64,000 nt of DNA from Clostridiales bacterium (GTDB taxonomy: Bacteria; Bacillota; Clostridia; Saccharofermentanales; Saccharofermentanaceae). The stretch's first letter is position 1; every line of letters begins with the position of its first letter. The position numbers and the translations under genes are program-made. The notes beneath the pieces are model-generated. The model was given only the letters and a program-made list of their open reading frames with translations, had not been told where the DNA came from and did no database searches. The stretch is taken from assembly GCA_017617525.1 (NCBI GenBank), contig JAFZWA010000060.1, forward strand, positions 112,611 through 176,610. Reading direction: 5' to 3'. Below are positions 63,265 through 64,000 of this stretch, in pieces.

Positions 63265-63643
63265 AGATATGTAAAATCCACACGGTTTTTTCATATACTA
63301 GTATGCAAGTTAAGATCTTCATCGAAAACATGGGGTCCGGGATCGGTTTTGAGTCGTGTCCGAGTATGAAATGGAACTCGTTTTGTGAGCTCCTATATAT
63401 AATAATGAAATACATTTAATAACAGTCATGTATAAAAAGCTTGCAGCAGATCATGTGGATATGTCGCCGGAAACAAGCTCGAAAAATCTTCTTCAAACTT
63501 TATGAAAAAAGGGCTTGCATTATGAGAGTAGATGAAGTAATATATCAGAGTTCGCTCAAACGAACCTCTGATAGCCGAAAAGCACTGAAAACAGGCTGTT
63601 TCGAGAACTCCAAAAGTTTCTTTGGAAATTATCAAAAAAAGTG
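63265..63643. other. Intergenic interval before the rRNA promoters
   Basis: No credible gene. It holds an imperfect hairpin ATCAGAGTTCG/CGAACCTCTGAT at 63544-63571 just before the first rRNA-type promoter and one AAAAGCAC word at 63578. Short A/T-rich stretches upstream of the promoter could act as UP elements. Confidence 0.5.
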
Positions 63644-63672
63644 TTGACAGTGCAAAAAACGCGTGTTATCAT
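63644..63672 (+). promoter_or_regulatory. rRNA-type promoter P1
   Basis: TTGACA (63644-63649), 17-bp spacer, TATCAT (63667-63672). An A-rich tract lies directly upstream. A GC hairpin (GCACTTCG/CGGGGTGC) and the leader box ACCTTGAAAA (63707-63716) follow. Confidence 0.85.
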
Positions 63673-63851
63673 AGTTAAGCACTTCGCGAGAAACGGGGTG
63701 CGACGGACCTTGAAAATTGAATAGAAGAGCAGAAAGTAATTACTACTTTATATGAGCCAATAGTTCAATTCATAGAGTTGAAATCATAAGTAAACAAAGA
63801 GCCAAAAGGCTCTCAAAGGATTTTTCCTCAAAATAAATTTCCAAAAACTGC

Positions 63852-63880
63852 TTGACAAGGTCTTTTCCCTCTGTTATTAT
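63852..63880 (+). promoter_or_regulatory. rRNA-type promoter P2
   Basis: TTGACA (63852-63857), 17-bp spacer, TATTAT (63875-63880), 208 bp after P1. It is followed by a GCTCG/CGAGC hairpin and a second ACCTTGAAAA box (63926-63935). The ACCTTGAAAAxTGAATA-type box is common in leaders of Firmicutes 16S rRNA genes, so an rRNA operon should start just past 64000. Confidence 0.85.
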
Positions 63881-64000
63881 AGTCAAGCTCGCCCGAGCGA
63901 AAGCAGGGAAAAAGGAGCCGGCGAACCTTGAAAACGATACAGAGAAGAAACTCGCAAACATTAAGGAAAGACTAGCGAAGATTCCAAAGAGTGAAACACG

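Larger units (their letters stand above)
2694..63585. repeat. Dispersed AAAAGCAC word, about 35 copies
   Basis: Plus-strand copies start at 2821, 6849, 9914, 18546, 27226, 31601, 31997, 32310, 38360, 38712, 42847, 47532, 53575, 55678, 59038, 63138, 63239 and 63578. Minus-strand copies (GTGCTTTT on the plus strand) start at 2694, 4932, 9481, 19862, 21001, 21399, 22557, 23528, 29691, 32488, 35169, 36840, 39419, 46618, 47963, 52386 and 53775. The next base is T in 21, C in 10, G in 3 and A in 1; the base before is G in about 20 and C in about 7. Chance expectation for an 8-mer on both strands of 64 kb is about 2. The count is by eye and may miss a few. Confidence 0.8.

Noticed and set aside
63070..63300. 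Rex operator before the LDH-family gene
   Set aside because: No TTGTTAA-type inverted repeat; only the unrelated CAAAATGCATTTTG palindrome.

Overview
The window looks like the chromosome of a low-to-mid GC (about 50% by eye), Gram-positive, fermentative member of the Clostridia. Supporting signs are strong AGGAGG-type ribosome binding sites, TTGACA/TATAAT promoters, a T-box leader, HPr kinase, WhiA, Jag, YidD, an ECF sigma/anti-sigma pair, a class I glutamine synthetase and a lactate/malate dehydrogenase. I cannot name the species. No phage, insertion sequence, CRISPR array or replication origin is visible.

Layout. 1-8 kb: end of an unknown gene, tRNA-Ala, a surface protein, a GH31 glycosidase, a degenerate iron-alcohol-dehydrogenase homologue and the CCA-adding enzyme. 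8-13.5 kb: a secreted CAP protein, a DUF2752 membrane protein and four consecutive N-terminal zinc-ribbon proteins, the last a long coiled coil. 13.7-20.5 kb: an EF-G paralogue, a small P-loop kinase and the hprK-murB-rapZ-whiA operon, preceded by a 229-bp palindrome. 20.6-28 kb: a PadR-controlled membrane module, T-box/paaK, another zinc-ribbon membrane protein and a macro-domain fusion. 28-43.3 kb: glnA, a large orphan solute-binding lipoprotein, an EAL protein, ddl, a large polytopic membrane protein, a flavoprotein, a DMT permease and a membrane-anchored beta-propeller. 43.4-48.1 kb: a uridine-kinase-like protein, metA, nnrD and alr. 48.2-56.2 kb: rpmH-rnpA-yidD-yidC-jag-mnmE-mnmG-rsmG and a transporter. 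56.2-63.1 kb: anti-sigma and ECF sigma factor, gyrA-dac and an LDH-family gene. 63.6-64 kb: tandem promoters and leader of what should be an rRNA operon beginning just past the right edge.

Functional themes. Cell-wall synthesis is well represented (murB, ddl, alr, a DD-carboxypeptidase, rapZ/whiA), as are translation and tRNA/rRNA maturation (cca, rnpA, mnmE, mnmG, rsmG, jag, the EF-G paralogue, tRNA-Ala) and membrane protein insertion (yidC, yidD). Several secreted or anchored proteins have Thr/Pro-rich linkers. Many genes overlap by ATGA or a few bases, indicating translationally coupled operons.

The most unusual signal is at the DNA level. The 8-mer AAAAGCAC (usually with G or C before it and T or C after it) occurs about 35 times on the two strands, where about 2 are expected by chance. 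It is split almost evenly between strands and is found in several coding frames and in intergenic DNA. Its density resembles that of DNA-uptake sequences in other phyla. Other points worth checking are the palindrome before hprK, lost metal ligands in the Fe-ADH homologue, loss of the catalytic His in the EF-G paralogue, and Arg instead of Gln at the substrate-specificity position of the LDH-family enzyme.
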